Below, piece after piece: positions 1 to 8,303 of a stretch of 64,000 nt of DNA. The position numbers were made by a program, and so were the translations under genes. Positions within the stretch are counted from its first letter, which is position 1. Each line of letters opens with the position of its first letter. This DNA comes from Marivirga aurantiaca (GTDB lineage Bacteria > Bacteroidota > Bacteroidia > Cytophagales > Cyclobacteriaceae): contig NZ_JAEQBW010000012.1 in assembly GCF_016679925.1 (NCBI RefSeq), positions 53,447 to 117,446 on the forward strand, given 5' to 3'. The notes under the pieces were generated by a model, which saw nothing but the letters and a program-made list of their open reading frames with translations, did not search any database and was not told where the DNA came from.

Positions 1-646
1 TAAAACCTGCAAAAACCAGTTTTCCGGTGATCATCACTTTTCCGGCTTTCAACCTCTCTGTATACTCCCGATAAAGCATCCCATTATAGGCTTTATTCTC
101 CGATAAAAGCCTGGCTTTAAAATCTTTGTAAACAGGAAACAAGATATCCCAATTCCTACGAAACTTCTCCTGAGCAGCTTTAGGCTTAGCCTCAAAACTT
201 TTCCAGAAACGCTCAATCAATGCAATCTGCTCAGGGAGTAAAAAGTCAGTATTAGCCATTTGCTTCCATTCTGACAGATTAGCAAAAAGGGGCCTGGCAT
301 CAGCCATGTAATGATCCACATCGTTAAAATCCTTTACCAGCAAATCTCCCCAAAAATAAAACTGCTCAAAATTCTCCTTGAAAGGAGCATGCTTTTGGAA
401 CACCTCATGAAGCGAAAATACAAGGCTCAACTGGTCAGGAACAGCAAAATCACTCTGTTGCTTCACAAAATCTTCTATGGACATCACTTCTGGAGCCCAG
501 ATGGGTTTGTTGATCAATTTCCTCAATGCCCTGTTAAAAAACAAGCCTGCACGCCTGTTCGGGAAAATGATCTGCCAATCAGCTATACTTTCACCTAAGT
601 CAGCATATAATTTATGGGCTATTTCTTCTAGAAATGTATGGGTCAT
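1..646 (-). CDS. PD-(D/E)XK nuclease family protein, AddB-like (partial, 3' end outside window)
   Basis: Read on the minus strand from ATG at 646, an uninterrupted frame of 215 codons runs off the left edge. It begins MTHTFLEEIAHKLYADLG and contains the IIFPNRRAGLFFNRAL segment typical of the N-terminal helicase-like part of Bacteroidota AddB-type proteins. These pair with an AddA-type helicase to resect double-strand breaks. The PD-(D/E)XK nuclease domain expected at the C-terminus lies outside the window, so nuclease activity cannot be confirmed here. The gene sits 79 bp downstream of the UvrD/AddA-like gene on the same strand, which supports one operon and one complex. The family assignment rests on the N-terminal motif and the partner gene. 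Confidence 0.8.
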   Translation of the reverse strand, partial: MTHTFLEEIAHKLYADLGESIADWQIIFPNRRAGLFFNRALRKLINKPIWAPEVMSIEDFVKQQSDFAVPDQLSLVFSLHEVFQKHAPFKENFEQFYFWGDLLVKDFNDVDHYMADARPLFANLSEWKQMANTDFLLPEQIALIERFWKSFEAKPKAAQEKFRRNWDILFPVYKDFKARLLSENKAYNGMLYREYTERLKAGKVMITGKLVFAGF

Positions 647-725
647 CTTATTGTAGATCTCTTTAATTGTGTTGGGGTTTTCTCTTATTTTGTAAAGTAG
701 AATACGGCAGTTTCCTATAATTAAA

Positions 726-3700
726 CTAAACCGCTTCCACTATTTCCAAAGGGTCTAGATAAGCTATATGGGCTGTTACTTTCTCATATCCCATCTTTTT
801 CAGGCTTTTTTGGTAAAAACGAACTTGTCGTGCATGTTTCTCATCTTTGAGTCCTGTTTTAAAATCCAGTATTTTGGCTTCACTTCCTTTTACCAACACC
901 CTATCCAATCGAATGAGAGAACCATCTGTTAATAAAACCGGGACTTCTGTTTTCACTTGCCAATCCGTTTTAAACCATTCCAATAAGGGGCTTTCTTTTT
1001 GTAAATTACCTTCTACCAATTGTACCACCCTTTGATAATCTTCACTGCTCATCATTTCTTCTGCTTCCAGCTTTCGTAGCAAAACAGGCAATTCCTCCAC
1101 CTGATTTAATTTAGAAAAAATATTATGGACTTGAATCCCTATGTCGGTTTTTGAAAGCCCTTCTTCCACTTTCAGTACATGGGATTGCTTTATCTGTAAC
1201 TTCTCCTGCCATTGGTGGCTTTCATAATATCTCAAATCAACTGTTTTCAGCTGATCAGCTTCGTCAACATCTTTACCTTCTTTGCCCATTTGAATAAAAT
1301 CAGCCTTGTCTCCCATCACTAAGCTTTGGCTTTCTTCATTCCAAAAATCTGTTTGTTGCTCTGCATACTTTTTAAGCAAACATGAAATATATTGCGCACT
1401 TGATTTAGCAGTTGTATTTACTAACAAAGCATCTCCAGCCCTGGTAAGTGCTACATACAATAAGTTCATATTATCCAAAAAGCTTTTAACTTCTTCCTCC
1501 CAATAATCAAGAGCGAAAACAGAATTCTTTAATGAGGCATTATGCTTAATGGGTAAATAAGGAACTTCTGCGAATTGTGTATTTTCAGTGTTCACCCACA
1601 AGGTAGGTGCTATGGTAGCATGATGTGTAATTGACCAATCAAGTAGAGGAACCATACAAACTTTAAACTCTAACCCTTTGGCTTTATGAATAGTCATCAT
1701 ACGGGCTGCATTTTCTCCGGCTTGTAATTTAATGGCATAAGACCCCTGATTCTGTTCCCACCATTCCATAAAATCCGGAATACCTCCCTTATTTCCGAAA
1801 TCCAATAGCACATCCTGAAAAGCAGATAAATAGGCTTTTTCCTGATGAATATTCTTTAGCTGAAAAATCTGAATAAGGCGCTCGCTCATCTCCAAAAGGT
1901 TGAGACTCAACAATTGCTTTTTCGTTTCAATAAATTGCTCAGGCAGGTGCATTTCCCCGCTATCCACCTTTACAATTTCATGCACGGTCAAGTCCTCTCT
2001 GCCGATTATTTTTTGATAATAGAATTTAATCTGCGCCAGGGAGATGTTATCCTCTGTATATAAGTATCGAAAACAGTTTAATAGAAAATTGACAATATGT
2101 GCACTATTTAGCAAAAGTGTTTCATCAGAAATCACATTATATTGATACTTTCGCGCCTTTTCAGGCTGTTCCAGTTGATACATCTCCAGGAAATCCTGTA
2201 TTTCTATTCCTTCCTTTTTTGATCTGATCAATATACCCACATCCTGCAACTTAATACCTGCGTCTTGTAGTTGTTCTATATCCTGTACAAATTGATACAA
2301 AGCAGGCTCTCTCCAGGATATTTTCTCCCCCATCTCGTTTTCCTCCTCTTCAAAGAATCGTAGCGCTACATAACCACTGTAAGGATAGGAGTTTTGTTTT
2401 TTCTGTGCTACATCATCATAAGCCATGGCCAGGTCATCTAGCAGGTTTTCTACTTCCATTGTAAAGGAATTAGAACTTCTTGTCAGTGCATATTCCTTTA
2501 CAAGGCCCGGCAATTGTTGAAAAAGCTGGTTATTAAAATCAATTACATTAGGCTTACTTCGGTAATTATGTACCAGCGATTGCTCCTCATAAAAATGTGA
2601 TGGAATATCTTCCCTCAGCCCTTTGAGTAACAAACGCCAGTCACCCCCGCGCCAGCGGTAAATAGATTGCTTAATATCCCCTACCACCAGATTCTCATTG
2701 CCCTCTGCCAAAGAATTTTCTATTAATGGTTTAAAGTTCTGCCATTGCAAGGTGGAAGTGTCCTGAAATTCATCCATTAGGAAATGATCGTAGAAACTGC
2801 CCATTTTTTCATACACAAAAGGGCTTTCCGAAGGATCCGAACCTATAATTTCATTTAAGAATTGAGTAGTATCTGATAAAAACTGAATCCCTTCCTCCTG
2901 TTTATAATCTTGCATGCGTTCATTAAAATGCCAGCTTATTCCAAGTAAATAAATATTCTTAAGGATGTTTTGGGCGGAAATATATGCTTTCTGATTAAAT
3001 TCAATATAGTCGATAGCATTCTGGAAATAATCTAATAAACCATCCTGTGCCAATTGAAAAATCTCATCTTTCCGTTTAGAGGATTTAGCGGCTAATTTTT
3101 CTCCACCGCTATCAATTGCAGCAATAACCCGTGCTTTGATTTCGAAATCCCTGCAGTCTTTCTGAATTTTATTAAAGAAATTAGGGGCAGAACTAGCACC
3201 ATAGCTAAAGTCGAGAATGGTCAATCCTCTACTTTCAATTAATCGTATAGCCTCTTTTCCTATTTCATCCAGATCATCCTCAAATTGACTGGTAATGCTG
3301 TACAATCTGGATTTGAAGGACTTGAGTTTTTCAGTGTTATTAATGGATTCACCTAAAGCTTTTTCCTTTACCTTAAAGTCATCGGACATCAACTCTTTTG
3401 TAAAAGAAATCACATCCCTTCGCACGTCCCATTTACCTTTTTGCTCAAGCTTATCAATAGAGAATTCTAGGAGCCAATCTCTCAGAGGTTGATTATGACT
3501 TAAATCTTCCATCAATAAATCAACAACTGCGTTACGTACCTCATCCGTATTGAGTAGCAATTCACCATCTCCTTGCAAACTTAACTCCCTGGCAAATGAT
3601 CGCATGACATTTTGAAAAAACCTATCAATGGTTTGTACAGAAAAACGGCTATAATTATGAAGAATAGCTACCAAAAGATTATTGGCAGCTGTTTGCAACT

Positions 3701-3953
3701 GCCGTGCCTCTAAATTTAAAAGAGCCATAAGTTGGTCACCCATGCCAGCAACATTTCCACTACTGAATTGAAAAAGATTTTGAACAATCCTTTCCTTCAT
3801 TTCCTGAGTAGCTTTATTGGTAAAGGTTACTGCGAGTATTTTTTTGAAATGTTCGGGAGATATAAGTGCCAGCTTAAGATATTCCCGGGTAAGGGTGAAT
3901 GTTTTACCGGAACCGGCTGAAGATTTATATACAGTAAAAGACTTTTTTCCCAT
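726..3953 (-). CDS. UvrD/AddA-type ATP-dependent helicase-nuclease
   Basis: This 1075-residue protein has the full superfamily 1A helicase layout. Walker A is SSAGSGKT at residues 11-18, the Walker B/motif II region DEFQDT is near 394-399, GDIKQSIYRWRGGDW follows, motif V IHKAKGLEF is near 755 and motif VI LYVALTRA follows. The C-terminus (about 1005-1060) holds a RecB-like nuclease domain, with RLDRV, ILDFKTG and a QVRFYQKSL tail resembling motif QxxxY. The expected role is ATP-driven unwinding and degradation of double-strand DNA ends for recombination repair, with the AddB-like protein encoded just downstream. The length suits AddA/RecB-like proteins. Upstream, 3954-4008 carries no gene. 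Confidence 0.93.
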   Translation of the reverse strand: MGKKSFTVYKSSAGSGKTFTLTREYLKLALISPEHFKKILAVTFTNKATQEMKERIVQNLFQFSSGNVAGMGDQLMALLNLEARQLQTAANNLLVAILHNYSRFSVQTIDRFFQNVMRSFARELSLQGDGELLLNTDEVRNAVVDLLMEDLSHNQPLRDWLLEFSIDKLEQKGKWDVRRDVISFTKELMSDDFKVKEKALGESINNTEKLKSFKSRLYSITSQFEDDLDEIGKEAIRLIESRGLTILDFSYGASSAPNFFNKIQKDCRDFEIKARVIAAIDSGGEKLAAKSSKRKDEIFQLAQDGLLDYFQNAIDYIEFNQKAYISAQNILKNIYLLGISWHFNERMQDYKQEEGIQFLSDTTQFLNEIIGSDPSESPFVYEKMGSFYDHFLMDEFQDTSTLQWQNFKPLIENSLAEGNENLVVGDIKQSIYRWRGGDWRLLLKGLREDIPSHFYEEQSLVHNYRSKPNVIDFNNQLFQQLPGLVKEYALTRSSNSFTMEVENLLDDLAMAYDDVAQKKQNSYPYSGYVALRFFEEEENEMGEKISWREPALYQFVQDIEQLQDAGIKLQDVGILIRSKKEGIEIQDFLEMYQLEQPEKARKYQYNVISDETLLLNSAHIVNFLLNCFRYLYTEDNISLAQIKFYYQKIIGREDLTVHEIVKVDSGEMHLPEQFIETKKQLLSLNLLEMSERLIQIFQLKNIHQEKAYLSAFQDVLLDFGNKGGIPDFMEWWEQNQGSYAIKLQAGENAARMMTIHKAKGLEFKVCMVPLLDWSITHHATIAPTLWVNTENTQFAEVPYLPIKHNASLKNSVFALDYWEEEVKSFLDNMNLLYVALTRAGDALLVNTTAKSSAQYISCLLKKYAEQQTDFWNEESQSLVMGDKADFIQMGKEGKDVDEADQLKTVDLRYYESHQWQEKLQIKQSHVLKVEEGLSKTDIGIQVHNIFSKLNQVEELPVLLRKLEAEEMMSSEDYQRVVQLVEGNLQKESPLLEWFKTDWQVKTEVPVLLTDGSLIRLDRVLVKGSEAKILDFKTGLKDEKHARQVRFYQKSLKKMGYEKVTAHIAYLDPLEIVEAV

Positions 3954-4008
3954 GTAGGGAAATTAATTATTCCGGGGGTAAATAAAAAATTAGTAGGGGT
4001 ATTAGGTA

Positions 4009-4155
4009 TTAAAAGATGTGATATAAAATAATTGTAAAGGCCACAATTGATTGCACTCCGATAATTATAGCGGATATTTTATTCTCTCTTGATCTGTTAA
4101 AAGAAAAAGTAGAAAAGAAAGATTTATTCAGTTTCAACTTTGTAGAATTAGGCAT
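4009..4155 (-). CDS. Small single-pass membrane protein candidate (48 aa)
   Basis: An ATG at 4155 opens a 48-codon frame, MPNSTKLKLNKSFFSTFSFN and on, ending in TAA at 4009. Residues 1-25 are polar and basic, and residues 26-48 form one hydrophobic stretch (ISAIIIGVQSIVAFTIILY), so it would be a small membrane protein with a basic cytoplasmic tail. Support for it being real is a TAnnTTTG promoter element 19 bp before the start, with a TTG 23 bp further upstream. I do not recognise a family, and so short an ORF could arise by chance. Confidence 0.4.
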   Translation of the reverse strand: MPNSTKLKLNKSFFSTFSFNRSRENKISAIIIGVQSIVAFTIILYHIF

Positions 4156-4173
4156 GTTTTATTTATTGAAAAA

Positions 4174-4210
4174 CAAATATAATATCATACATCCGATAAA
4201 TCCTCAACAA
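4174..4210 (-). promoter_or_regulatory. Bacteroidota-type promoter for the 48-aa ORF
   Basis: On the minus strand TATATTTG (4174-4181) matches the Bacteroidota -7 consensus TAnnTTTG. A TTG at 4205-4207 stands 23 bp upstream, at the long end of the accepted -33/-7 spacing. It points at the small ORF starting at 4155. This is a motif match only. Confidence 0.4.
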
Positions 4211-4315
4211 AATAAGAAATTATTTCATTTTCATAAATAAGAAATAATTATTATCAAATTAATTCTATATGAGGGGCTAATTTAAATATTTAATGTAGTA
4301 ATTCACCTCAAAATC

Positions 4316-4882
4316 TTACATATCTTCTATCCCGGTTACACCTCCTGAAACTATAAATTTCATGGCTGTGGTACCATTTACATCCCACGGTTGAACCAGT
4401 TCATTGGCAACAATTAAAATGTTTCCTGAGAAATTATAGGAATGTGGTAAGTATACTGAACAATAGCCTGGTAAATTGATACCAGCTAAATCGTCTTGAG
4501 TAATAAAGCCAGGTTTCATGATTTTGCCAAGACCATCAAACTGTACCATTACCGGCTTATTGAATTTTCGTTTATCCCCTACAAAGGCACCAATAAGATC
4601 TTTAATAGAATTATAAATAAGACTTAATAGAGGGACTTTATTGATGAATTGGTCAAAAAGCTCAATAAAAGGCTTCATAAAATAAGTGGAGGCAAGGTAT
4701 CCAACTCCAATAATACCTGATATAAGGATAATCACTCCCAGCCCGGGTATGTTAAATGGCAATAAACCATCTACCCATATAAAAACCACCTGGATTACCA
4801 TTATAGTAAAAGCAATAGGAGCTACAAATAATACTCCTCTAAAAAAATAGGACAATGCTTTATTAAAGAAAGAATTTTTCAT
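4316..4882 (-). CDS. DUF502 family membrane protein
   Basis: From the ATG at 4882 (MKNSFFNKALSYFFRGVLF) this is a 188-residue protein. An in-frame ATG at 4903 would add seven residues, but the later start fits the family N-terminus better. Two hydrophobic segments lie near residues 12-35 and 48-68, followed by FDQFINKVPLLSLIYNSIKD, a hallmark of DUF502, and a soluble C-terminal domain with GYCSVYLPHSYNFSGNILIV. The function of the family is unknown, though members are inner-membrane proteins. It lies just after the nqr terminator, in the place where nqrF often sits, but it has no flavin, NADH or iron-sulfur motif and cannot replace NqrF. Confidence 0.85.
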   Translation of the reverse strand: MKNSFFNKALSYFFRGVLFVAPIAFTIMVIQVVFIWVDGLLPFNIPGLGVIILISGIIGVGYLASTYFMKPFIELFDQFINKVPLLSLIYNSIKDLIGAFVGDKRKFNKPVMVQFDGLGKIMKPGFITQDDLAGINLPGYCSVYLPHSYNFSGNILIVANELVQPWDVNGTTAMKFIVSGGVTGIEDM

Positions 4883-4917
4883 ACAAGTAAAATGAAGTGA
4901 CAAAAAGAGAATTAAAA

Positions 4918-4950
4918 ACGAAAAAAGCCCTGATGCACTACATCAGGGCT
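4918..4950 (-). terminator. Intrinsic terminator of the nqr operon
   Basis: The arms AGCCCTGATG (4926-4935) and CATCAGGGCT (4941-4950) form a perfect 10-bp stem around a 5-nt loop. On the minus strand the stem is followed by a run of T (4921-4926). It lies between the nqrE stop and the DUF502 start, so it ends the nqr transcript. Confidence 0.9.
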
Positions 4951-4978
4951 CTAAATATATTTTAAAATCATTAGTCAA

Positions 4979-5590
4979 TTAAATGGAAATCCCCATAAAA
5001 GACATGAAAGCTATTCCCATTAAACCAGTAATTAACATAGTAATACCCAGCCCTTTTAATCCATCAGGGACATTTGAATATTTTAATCTCTCACGTATTG
5101 CAGCTAATGCAATGATAGCAAGAAACCAACCAATACCAGAAGCAAAACCGTACACAGCAGATTCTGCTAAATTATATTCTCTTTGAGCCATAAAAAGGGA
5201 AGATCCTAATATGGCGCAGTTCACAGCAATCAATGGCAAGAAAATACCCAATGACCCATACAGTGCCGGAGAGAATTTCTCAATAACCATTTCCACTAAT
5301 TGCACCATAGAAGCAATAACTGCAATAAACATGATAAAGCTCAAAAAGCTTAAATCAACCTCTGCTAATGAGGGATTAATCCAGGCTAAAGCCCCTTCGT
5401 TTAATACATATTCTTGCAATAACCAGTTTACAGGAACTGTAATGGTTAAAACGAAAATTACTGCCAATCCTAATCCGAAAGCTGTGCTTACTTTTTTGGA
5501 TACCGCTAAAAAAGAACACATGCCCAAAAAGTAGGCGAAAACCATGTTCTCAATAAAAATTGCTTTGATTCCTAAATTTACTAAATCCAT
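4979..5590 (-). CDS. nqrE: Na+-translocating NADH:quinone reductase subunit E
   Basis: NqrE is a 203-residue integral membrane subunit of the sodium-pumping NADH:ubiquinone oxidoreductase. The sequence shows about six transmembrane segments and the family motifs [13 protein letters not shown], an [20 protein letters not shown] loop and [18 protein letters not shown]. The Cys in each of the first and third motifs corresponds to those that hold the intramembrane iron centre shared by NqrD and NqrE. It is the last gene of the operon, 19 bp after nqrD and before a strong terminator. nqrF, normally next, is absent. Confidence 0.96.
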   Translation of the reverse strand: MDLVNLGIKAIFIENMVFAYFLGMCSFLAVSKKVSTAFGLGLAVIFVLTITVPVNWLLQEYVLNEGALAWINPSLAEVDLSFLSFIMFIAVIASMVQLVEMVIEKFSPALYGSLGIFLPLIAVNCAILGSSLFMAQREYNLAESAVYGFASGIGWFLAIIALAAIRERLKYSNVPDGLKGLGITMLITGLMGIAFMSFMGISI

Positions 5591-5609
5591 TTTTAAAATA
5601 TTTTAGCGA

Positions 5610-6296
5610 TTAATTTTCTACGTAACCAGTCTTGTTCCTCTGAACCCATATAATCAGTCCTAAGACGAAAAAGGCTCCAACAGGAGTAACCATGATACCA
5701 TTAGCCTGGTAGTCAAAACCTACCCATCCTTCAGATGAAAAACCAATAGCTTCGAATACTTTATACCCAAAGATGGCACCTGAACCAAACAATTCCCTAA
5801 AGAAGGCAACAGCTAATATAACCCAGGCATAGCCAAGTCCACTACCAAGTCCGTCAAGGATTGAATCGTAAGGTTTATTTCCCGAAGCAAAGGCCTCAAG
5901 TCGGCCCATAATAATACAGTTGGTAATGATCAAACCCACAAACACACTGAGTTCTTTATACATATCAAAAGCATAAGCCTTCAATACTTCATTTACTAAT
6001 GTTACCAAGGTAGCAATTACTGCTAGTTGAACTATTATCCTTACCCTTCCCGGTATTAATTTTCGCATAGCCGAAATGGAAAGGTTGGAAAACACTATTA
6101 CAAAAATCACAGCAATGGACATTACCATTGTTGGTTTCATTTGTGTAGTAACAGCTAATGCCGAACATATACCCAACACTTGTATAGTGATAGGGTTATC
6201 ATCATTTAAAGGGTCTGAAACAAGGCTCTTTCTTCTTTTTGATAATAAAGCCTCAGACTCTTTTTTAATCGGTTTTTCTACAGTTTCTGTACTCAT
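5610..6296 (-). CDS. nqrD: Na+-translocating NADH:quinone reductase subunit D
   Basis: This 228-residue protein is the NqrD membrane subunit, homologous to NqrE and RnfE. After a polar N-terminal extension of about 30 residues come six hydrophobic segments with the motifs ITIQVLGICSALAVTTQ and FVGLIITNCIIMGRLEAFAS. The two Cys (in GICSALA and TNCIIMG) are the expected ligands of the intramembrane iron centre. The gene lies 18 bp after nqrC and 19 bp before nqrE. The charged extension before residue 30 is longer than in gammaproteobacterial NqrD. Confidence 0.96.
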   Translation of the reverse strand: MSTETVEKPIKKESEALLSKRRKSLVSDPLNDDNPITIQVLGICSALAVTTQMKPTMVMSIAVIFVIVFSNLSISAMRKLIPGRVRIIVQLAVIATLVTLVNEVLKAYAFDMYKELSVFVGLIITNCIIMGRLEAFASGNKPYDSILDGLGSGLGYAWVILAVAFFRELFGSGAIFGYKVFEAIGFSSEGWVGFDYQANGIMVTPVGAFFVLGLIIWVQRNKTGYVEN

Positions 6297-6314
6297 AATT
6301 AAAATATCAAAATA

Positions 6315-7064
6315 TTAAAGAGTGGCTGTTGCACCCTGCTTGTTAAAGTACGGCTGATAGTATTTGAAATATTTCTTCAACATTTCATTCACTCCAGTTC
6401 CGGTAATAGTAGCTCCCGACATTCCATCTATATGGTGCTCATCAAGCTTGCTTTCCGGATTATTTTCTCCTTTCAACATTTGAACTGAAACAAGTTCGCC
6501 TTGTTCGTTATACAATTCTTTTCCTTTATAACGTTCCTGAACTTCGCTCTCAGTGATTCTGGCCCCTAGACCGGGAGTTTCCCCAGCGTGACCAAATTTA
6601 GCTCCTTTTATTTCCTTTCCCTGAGTATCCAAAGCTATAAAACCCCAGATATTATCCCAAAGTCCGTTGCCATACACAGGTAAAATATAAGACTCCACTT
6701 CATCCCCTGCATTTTCTCCAAAATATTTAAAAACAGGATAAAGCCTTTCTTCAGGGGATTTTTTAAATTGCTTTTCAACGTTCACATCTTCTGCAACAAT
6801 GGCATTTCCTTCACTGTCTTCAGTTACAACATTACCTTCAAAATCAACAACTTCAGATTTGATTACCCTATCATAAACTTCAAGAACATCAAAGTCTTTA
6901 TCATCTATATCCATTACTGCACCTAAAATTTGCTTTTTAGTATCCAGCTCTACTGATTTCTTTTGTTGTGGGGCTAATCCCTCGGATGTAGCCGCTAAAA
7001 GTCCGCCAAGAACAACTGTTAAGATGACGGAAAATAATATCACATAATAATTAGACTGTCGCAC
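6315..7064 (-). CDS. nqrC: Na+-translocating NADH:quinone reductase subunit C
   Basis: NqrC (249 residues) is anchored by one N-terminal transmembrane helix (residues 6-25) with a large periplasmic domain that carries covalent FMN. The attachment motif SGAT is at residues 216-219 (DGMSGATITGTG), with Thr219 the predicted phosphothreonine-FMN site. WGFIALD and GETPGLGARI are also typical. The start codon is GTG at 7064, lying inside the nqrB reading frame with a 14-bp overlap, which suggests translational coupling. It should pass electrons between the FMN of NqrB and the NqrD/E iron centre. Confidence 0.96.
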   Translation of the reverse strand: MRQSNYYVILFSVILTVVLGGLLAATSEGLAPQQKKSVELDTKKQILGAVMDIDDKDFDVLEVYDRVIKSEVVDFEGNVVTEDSEGNAIVAEDVNVEKQFKKSPEERLYPVFKYFGENAGDEVESYILPVYGNGLWDNIWGFIALDTQGKEIKGAKFGHAGETPGLGARITESEVQERYKGKELYNEQGELVSVQMLKGENNPESKLDEHHIDGMSGATITGTGVNEMLKKYFKYYQPYFNKQGATATL

Positions 7065-8244
7065 GTTTTAACCTCCTGTTTTTATTTGATTGAACAACAT
7101 AATGATCTATTAATGGTGCAAATACATTCATTAATAGGATAGCCAACATAATCCCTTCAGGATATGCAGGGTTTACTACCCTGATAATTACAGTTAATAC
7201 ACCAATTAGAATCCCATAAATCCACTTACCTGTTTCGGTATGCGCTGCTGATACTGGGTCTGTTGCCATGAATACTGCACCAAAAGCAAGTCCTCCCATT
7301 ACCAGGTGATAATGAGCAGGCAAGTCCATGAATGCATTATAACCAATTGCGTTAAATCCTAACCCCATTAACCATGCACCTAGAAACACACTCAATACAA
7401 TTTTCCAGCTTCCAACACCTGTAATAATTAATATCAACGCCCCTATTAATACACAAAGAGTAGAGGTTTCGCCAATTGAACCCGGTATGGCTCCCAGGAA
7501 CATGTTTTGGAAAGAAAACATTCCTTCTGCCCAAAAATTTGAAAATGCTTCTAATACAGTTCCTGTACCCGCTAAAGCGGTGTCATAAGCAATAGCCAAA
7601 GCTGTTGCGCCAGTATATCCATCAACAGGAGTAGCATCACCAATATAAGTCCAAACACTACCTGATATATCAGTAGGATAAGCAAAATATAAAAATGCTC
7701 TGGCTGTTAATGCTATATTCAATATATTCATTCCTGTACCACCAAAAACTTCTTTAGCAATAATTACAGCAAAAACTGTAGCCAAAGCCACTTGCCATAA
7801 TGGAATAAAAGGAGGCATAATTAAAGCAATTAACATACCCGTCACCAAATAACCCTCATTTACAGGGTGATTACGAATAACACATATAGCAAATTCAGTT
7901 CCCAAGCCTACTGCATAGGAAACTATTACAATAGGTAAAGCTTGAATAGCTCCTATGCCCACTTTTTGCATAAAAGTAGCTGTTTCACCTATAGCCAGAA
8001 AATGTTGGTGCCCTATATTCCATATACCAAAAAGCAAACAAGGGATCATTGCGATCACTACCGTGATCATTGTTCTTTTCAGGTCATTTGCATCACGAAT
8101 TTGCACTCCCTTTGAAGGGGTAACTAATTTTGGTCTGAACAAAATGGTTCTATGACCTTCGTATAAGGTATAATATTTCTCGTATTTCCCCCCTTTTTCA
8201 AAAAGAGGTTCAATTTTATCGAAGAATTTCTGTATTGGATTCAT
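7051..8244 (-). CDS. nqrB: Na+-translocating NADH:quinone reductase subunit B
   Basis: NqrB (397 residues) is the large membrane subunit that forms the sodium channel and carries covalent FMN plus riboflavin. The sequence shows about ten hydrophobic segments, the conserved GGTGMNILNIALTARAFLYF block, and the flavinylation motif TGAT at 211-214 (DGYTGATAL), with Thr214 the predicted FMN site. GPLP-type gates are not obvious, but DPVSAAHTETGKW near the C-terminus is characteristic. It follows nqrA by 59 bp and overlaps nqrC by 14 bp. Confidence 0.97.
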   Translation of the reverse strand: MNPIQKFFDKIEPLFEKGGKYEKYYTLYEGHRTILFRPKLVTPSKGVQIRDANDLKRTMITVVIAMIPCLLFGIWNIGHQHFLAIGETATFMQKVGIGAIQALPIVIVSYAVGLGTEFAICVIRNHPVNEGYLVTGMLIALIMPPFIPLWQVALATVFAVIIAKEVFGGTGMNILNIALTARAFLYFAYPTDISGSVWTYIGDATPVDGYTGATALAIAYDTALAGTGTVLEAFSNFWAEGMFSFQNMFLGAIPGSIGETSTLCVLIGALILIITGVGSWKIVLSVFLGAWLMGLGFNAIGYNAFMDLPAHYHLVMGGLAFGAVFMATDPVSAAHTETGKWIYGILIGVLTVIIRVVNPAYPEGIMLAILLMNVFAPLIDHYVVQSNKNRRLKRATV

Positions 8245-8303
8245 ATTATATTATATAATTTTAAAGGACGTTAAACATGCAATGAGCAGTTTAATCATCG
8301 GTA

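Noticed and set aside
311..598. A 95-codon plus-strand frame at the left edge
   Set aside because: It is antisense to the AddB-like gene, whose frame encodes recognisable motifs.
4316..4882. DUF502 gene considered as a replacement for NqrF
   Set aside because: It has no ferredoxin, FAD or NADH motif; position alone is not evidence.
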